A stretch of 47,087 nucleotides of DNA from a bacterium. Its GTDB lineage: Bacteria; Myxococcota_A; Bradymonadia; UBA7976; UBA1532. A program made the translations under genes and the position numbers. The stretch lies in NCBI GenBank assembly GCA_030426945.1, contig JAUHXL010000004.1, positions 1 through 47,087 of the forward strand, in the 5' to 3' direction. The notes beneath the pieces were generated by a model, which was not told the origin of the DNA, made no database searches, and saw only the letters and a program-made list of their open reading frames with translations. Numbering within the stretch: position 1 is the stretch's first letter; each line of letters begins with the position of its first letter. Positions 44,085-47,087 of this stretch are shown in pieces.

Positions 44085-46322
44085 TTGACCGCCACCCCGC
44101 CGCCCGCCGCACCGGCCGACGCCCGCCGCCTGGGCACCTTCGGGGGCGTCTTCACGCCGAGCATCCTCACGATCCTCGGCGTCATCATGTACCTGCGCTT
44201 CGGCTGGGTGGTCGGCAACGTCGGCCTCGCCGGCGCGCTGATCGTCGTCGCCCTCGCGCACGTCATCTCGCTCGCCACCGGCCTGTCGGTGTCGAGCATC
44301 GCCACCAACCGCACCGTCGGCGCGGGCGGCGCGTACTTCATGATCAGCCGCTCGCTGGGCGCGCCCGCCGGCGCCTCGGTGGGCATCCCGCTCTTCTTCG
44401 CCCAGGCCCTCAGCGTCACCTTCTACGTCGTCGGCTTCACCGAGTCCCTGGGCTATCTGCTGCCGGCCACCCACGCCAACCCGGCCATCGCGCTGCTGCT
44501 CGACGCGCGGGTGCTGGGCACGATCACCTGCCTCGTGCTGGCGGCCCTGGCCATGAAGTCCGCCGAGGCCGCGATCAAGATCCAGTACGTGGTCATGGCG
44601 GCCATCGGCCTGTCGCTGGTGTCCTTCTTCTTCGGCCGCGGCCCCAACCCCCCCGCCGAGGTCACCTGGCTGGCCGAGGGGGACGACCTCGTGCCCTTCT
44701 CGCAGGTGTTCGCGGTCTTCTTCCCCGCGGTCACCGGCATCATGGCGGGCGTCAGCATGTCGGGCGATCTGAAGGACGCCCGCCGCTCCCTGCCCCGCGG
44801 CACGCTGTTCGCCATCCTGGCGGGCTTCGTCATCTACATGGCCTTCCCCTTCGTCCTCGCGTTCAACGCCGACTACGCCACGCTGCGCGGACAGAAGGAC
44901 TTCGTGTGGGCCATGGCCGTGTTCCCGTCGCTCATCTTCGTGGGCGTGTGGGGGGCCACCCTGTCGAGCGCGGTGGGCAGCATCCTGGCAGCCCCCCGCA
45001 CCCTGCAGGCCCTGGCGCTCGACGGGCTGGCGCCGCGGGCCTTCGCGCGGGGCTACGGGCCGACCAACGAGCCGCGCGCCGGGTTGGCCTTCACCTTCCT
45101 GCTCGCCGAGATCGGCGTGCTGGTCGGCAGCCTCGATCTCATCGCGCCGGTGCTGACCATGTTCTTCCTGGCCACCTACGGCATCACCAACCTGGCCTGC
45201 GGGCTCGAGCGCTGGGCGGCCAACCCGAGCTTCCGCCCGACCTTCCGGGTGCCGTGGCTGATCAGCCTGGGTGGGGCGGCGGCCTGCTTCTACGTGATGA
45301 GCATCATCGACCTGGGCGCGATGGTGGCCGCGGCGCTGGTGTGCGGCTTCATCTACGTCTACGTCGAGCGCAAGGCGCTCAACACCACCTTCGGCGACGC
45401 GCGGCACGGGCTGTGGTCGGCGCTGGTGCGCACGGCGCTCCGCCACCTGCACCGCACCGAGTACCACGAGATGAACTGGCGGCCGAACGTGCTGATCTTC
45501 GGCGGCCCAGCGGAGCGGCGGCAGCACCTGCTCGACTTCGGCGCGGCCTTGGTGCAGGAGCGCGGCATCGTCTCCTACATCCACATGCTGCGTGGCCAGG
45601 TGAGCGCCCTGGCCGAGCGGCGCAAGGTGCTGCGGCGCGCCCTCGATCCGCTGGCCGCCGACTACCCGAACGTCTTCTTCCGCGTCGACATCGTGCCCGA
45701 GCTGTACCGCGGCGTCGTCACCGTGACGCAGTCCTACGGCATCGGACACCTCGAGGCGAACACGGTGCTGCTGGGGTGGCCGCACAAGAAGGATCGCGCC
45801 GAGCCCTACTTCGCGATGCTGCAGGAGCTCGTCGACCTCGACAACGCGCTGATGCTGGTGCACCACGACGCCGAGCGCGGCTTCGGGCGCCGCCGCAACC
45901 TGCACATCTGGTGGGGGGGCCTGCAGAACAACGGCGCGCTGATGCTGTTGGTGGCGCACCTGCTGACCAGCGACTTCCGCTGGCGGCAGGCGCGGGTGAC
46001 CGTGCTCGTCGCGGTCGACACCGAGGCCGACGCCGCCCTCGTCGAGGCGAAGCTGGCGCGGCTGCTGGCCAACGCGCGCCTCGAGGCCGACACCCGCGTG
46101 CTGCTGCGCGGCGGCGAGGACGTGGCGGCGCTGATGCGGCGCGAGAGCGGGGACGCCGATCTGGCGGTGCTGGGCCTGCGCCTGCCCGAGCGTCCCGAGG
46201 ACGCGCCGGCCCTCTTCGATCGCTACCGCGCGCTGCTCGCCGGCTTGCCGACGACGGTGCTGGTCAACAGCGGCCACGGCTTCGACGGTGCGCCGGTGCT
46301 CTTCGACGACGCCGCGCCGTAA
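44085..46322 (+). CDS. SLC12-like (cation-chloride cotransporter family) APC-superfamily transporter
   Basis: 745 residues. The first ~450 residues contain about 11-12 membrane helices with the APC/SLC12 opening FTPSILTILGVIMYLRFGWVV, then VGAGGAYFMISRSLG, and FFPAVTGIMAGVSMSGDLKD, diagnostic of bacterial and eukaryotic SLC12 proteins. The last ~290 residues are a soluble domain (LIFGGPAERRQHLLDFGAAL ... LAVLGLRLPE) like the cytoplasmic domain of SLC12 carriers. Likely a cation/chloride or amino-acid symporter; the ion is not predictable. Only TTG 44085 is available close to the aminotransferase; the first ATG would delete the first helix, so TTG is used with some doubt. Repeat copy 4 begins right after the stop. 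Confidence 0.83.
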   Translation: MTATPPPAAPADARRLGTFGGVFTPSILTILGVIMYLRFGWVVGNVGLAGALIVVALAHVISLATGLSVSSIATNRTVGAGGAYFMISRSLGAPAGASVGIPLFFAQALSVTFYVVGFTESLGYLLPATHANPAIALLLDARVLGTITCLVLAALAMKSAEAAIKIQYVVMAAIGLSLVSFFFGRGPNPPAEVTWLAEGDDLVPFSQVFAVFFPAVTGIMAGVSMSGDLKDARRSLPRGTLFAILAGFVIYMAFPFVLAFNADYATLRGQKDFVWAMAVFPSLIFVGVWGATLSSAVGSILAAPRTLQALALDGLAPRAFARGYGPTNEPRAGLAFTFLLAEIGVLVGSLDLIAPVLTMFFLATYGITNLACGLERWAANPSFRPTFRVPWLISLGGAAACFYVMSIIDLGAMVAAALVCGFIYVYVERKALNTTFGDARHGLWSALVRTALRHLHRTEYHEMNWRPNVLIFGGPAERRQHLLDFGAALVQERGIVSYIHMLRGQVSALAERRKVLRRALDPLAADYPNVFFRVDIVPELYRGVVTVTQSYGIGHLEANTVLLGWPHKKDRAEPYFAMLQELVDLDNALMLVHHDAERGFGRRRNLHIWWGGLQNNGALMLLVAHLLTSDFRWRQARVTVLVAVDTEADAALVEAKLARLLANARLEADTRVLLRGGEDVAALMRRESGDADLAVLGLRLPERPEDAPALFDRYRALLAGLPTTVLVNSGHGFDGAPVLFDDAAP

Positions 46323-46329
46323 GCGTCTC

Positions 46330-46573
46330 GGTGCAAAGCCCACCTCTGCGGGCTTCGTGGTCGTGGTCGTGGTCGAAACGGAGAGACGGCCGCGTCTGGC
46401 GCCAGTGGCCCACCGCCGCGGACGACATGCCCTCGGACCCCTGTGATCGGCGGCCCGCGATATCGGCCGCGCTGCGCAGCGGGGCTGAGCGATTCGCAGA
46501 GCGCGTCGGCAGTCCGCTCGACCACGACGACGACCACGACCACGACCACGATGTGAGGATAGGAGTTGTCCCA
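46330..46573 (+). mobile_element. GTGGTC-arm inverted-repeat element, copy 4, with flanking direct repeat
   Basis: Lies in the 403-bp gap 46323-46725. Left end GGTGCAAAGCCCACC (46330), left arm 46356-46376, right arm 46518-46551, right end to about 46573. The core shares long stretches with copy 3. It is bounded by the direct repeat AAGCGTCTCGG at 46321-46331 and 46574-46584, whose left copy includes the last two bases of the transporter stop codon: a probable 9-bp target duplication plus two chance matches. The remaining ~140 bp before the next gene show nothing recognisable apart from its ribosome-binding site. Confidence 0.85.
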
Positions 46574-46725
46574 AAGCGTCTCGGGCCCGCCACGGGCCGC
46601 GGGGGCGCCCGCGCGGCGCGCTCCAGCGCGCGCGCAGGTACCCGTCCGTGCGTCACTTTCCTCTCGCCCCATTGAAACGACGTACCACGCGGGCTCAGGC
46701 TGTGGGGTCGCTTCGAGGGGGTCGA

Positions 46726-47087
46726 ATGGGCTTGGTCCTGCAACAGCCGGACACCGAGATCGTCGGGCCGGCGCGCGCCGCCGCGGTGCTGCGCCGGCTG
46801 GGCCTGCGCTGGGCGGCCGAGCCCGGCTTCGTGCCGACGCCGGCGCCGCCGGTGGTGCCCCTGAGCACCCGCCACACGCGCGACTGGTGGGTGGGCAGCG
46901 AGACGGTCGTCAGCTACCACGGTGAGGACGACGAGTTCCCCGTGCCGGGCCGCTGGACCTGCGACTGCACCCCCCAGGGGGAAGCGCGCTGCCCCCACGT
47001 GGCGGCGGCCATCCTGGTGCACGCGTGGAACCGCGACGATCTGCGCCCGCTGTTCGAGCAGCCCGCCTGGGCGCTCGACGTGCAGCC
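46726..47087 (+). CDS. SWIM zinc-finger protein (3'-truncated by window edge)
   Basis: An open frame of 120 codons runs off the end of the window. ATG 46726 follows GAGGGGG. Residues about 83-100 contain WTCDCTPQGEARCPHVAAAI, matching the SWIM pattern C-x-C-xn-C-x-H, followed by a helix (ILVHAWNRDDLRPLFEQ). SWIM domains bind DNA or protein and often sit at the N-terminus of bacterial SNF2 helicases; what follows here cannot be seen. Confidence 0.72.
   Translation, partial: MGLVLQQPDTEIVGPARAAAVLRRLGLRWAAEPGFVPTPAPPVVPLSTRHTRDWWVGSETVVSYHGEDDEFPVPGRWTCDCTPQGEARCPHVAAAILVHAWNRDDLRPLFEQPAWALDVQ

Overview
The window is about 47 kb of very GC-rich (roughly 70% or more), densely packed bacterial DNA. 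The mix of Hanks-type Ser/Thr kinases with zinc-ribbon N-termini, PEGA-domain proteins, Asp/Ala-linker Cys-rich lipoproteins carrying MopE-type metal-binding motifs, and a FrzS/AglZ-like pseudo-receiver coiled-coil protein points to a Myxococcota-like (formerly deltaproteobacterial) organism, perhaps an uncultured lineage. This is inferred from gene content; no rRNA or other phylogenetic marker is present.

Layout. (1) 1-3189: pntA (5' cut by the window edge), pntB and a DTW-domain tRNA-modifying enzyme, the last two overlapping. (2) 3373-5532, minus strand: a small alpha/beta hydrolase and a DUF2156 (MprF-type acyltransferase) protein whose membrane part lies C-terminal instead of N-terminal. 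(3) 5885-12717: FrzS-like pseudo-receiver/coiled-coil protein, pyrimidine-nucleoside phosphorylase, CNT nucleoside transporter and a HEAT-repeat/SpoU methyltransferase fusion. (4) 12695-26554: a signalling and cell-surface region. A minus-strand operon with start/stop overlaps runs kinase, TrmJ-like methyltransferase, MopE-motif lipoprotein, Cys-rich lipoprotein. Diverging from it are a PEGA-tailed kinase and a TPR/PEGA protein. A second minus-strand set has an FGE-domain lipoprotein and a pseudokinase, with a PLP dehydratase and a small lipoprotein upstream. (5) 26899-33846: sensor histidine kinase, a giant kinase-ATPase-TPR protein, an 81-aa protein behind a clear promoter and palindromic leader, and a lipoprotein made of 16 six-cysteine repeats. 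(6) 33843-37106: GNAT acetyltransferase, mtnB-mtnD-def (methionine salvage plus deformylase, all overlapping) and a degenerate kinase-like protein. (7) 37187-42776: lpdA, E1-beta and E2 of a 2-oxoacid dehydrogenase followed by lipB-lipA, so the lipoylated complex and its cofactor synthesis sit together, without E1-alpha. (8) 42773-47087: class I aminotransferase, SLC12-like transporter, and the 5' part of a SWIM zinc-finger protein cut by the window edge.

The most unusual signal is non-coding. Four intergenic elements of about 160-262 bp (around 3.2, 9.8, 26.8 and 46.4 kb) share long inverted arms built from GTGGTC hexamers, a GGTGCA-type terminal motif and a partly conserved core. Two are flanked by 9-11 bp direct repeats that look like target-site duplications. 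They look like an undescribed MITE-like family. A second inverted-repeat family built from GCGGTCA-type heptamers occurs at about 5.6 and 41.0 kb, with a degenerate copy near 25.1 kb. The other theme is a set of degenerate kinase folds: one clear pseudokinase, one kinase-ATPase lacking the usual ATP-binding lysine, and one kinase remnant lacking the catalytic loop.
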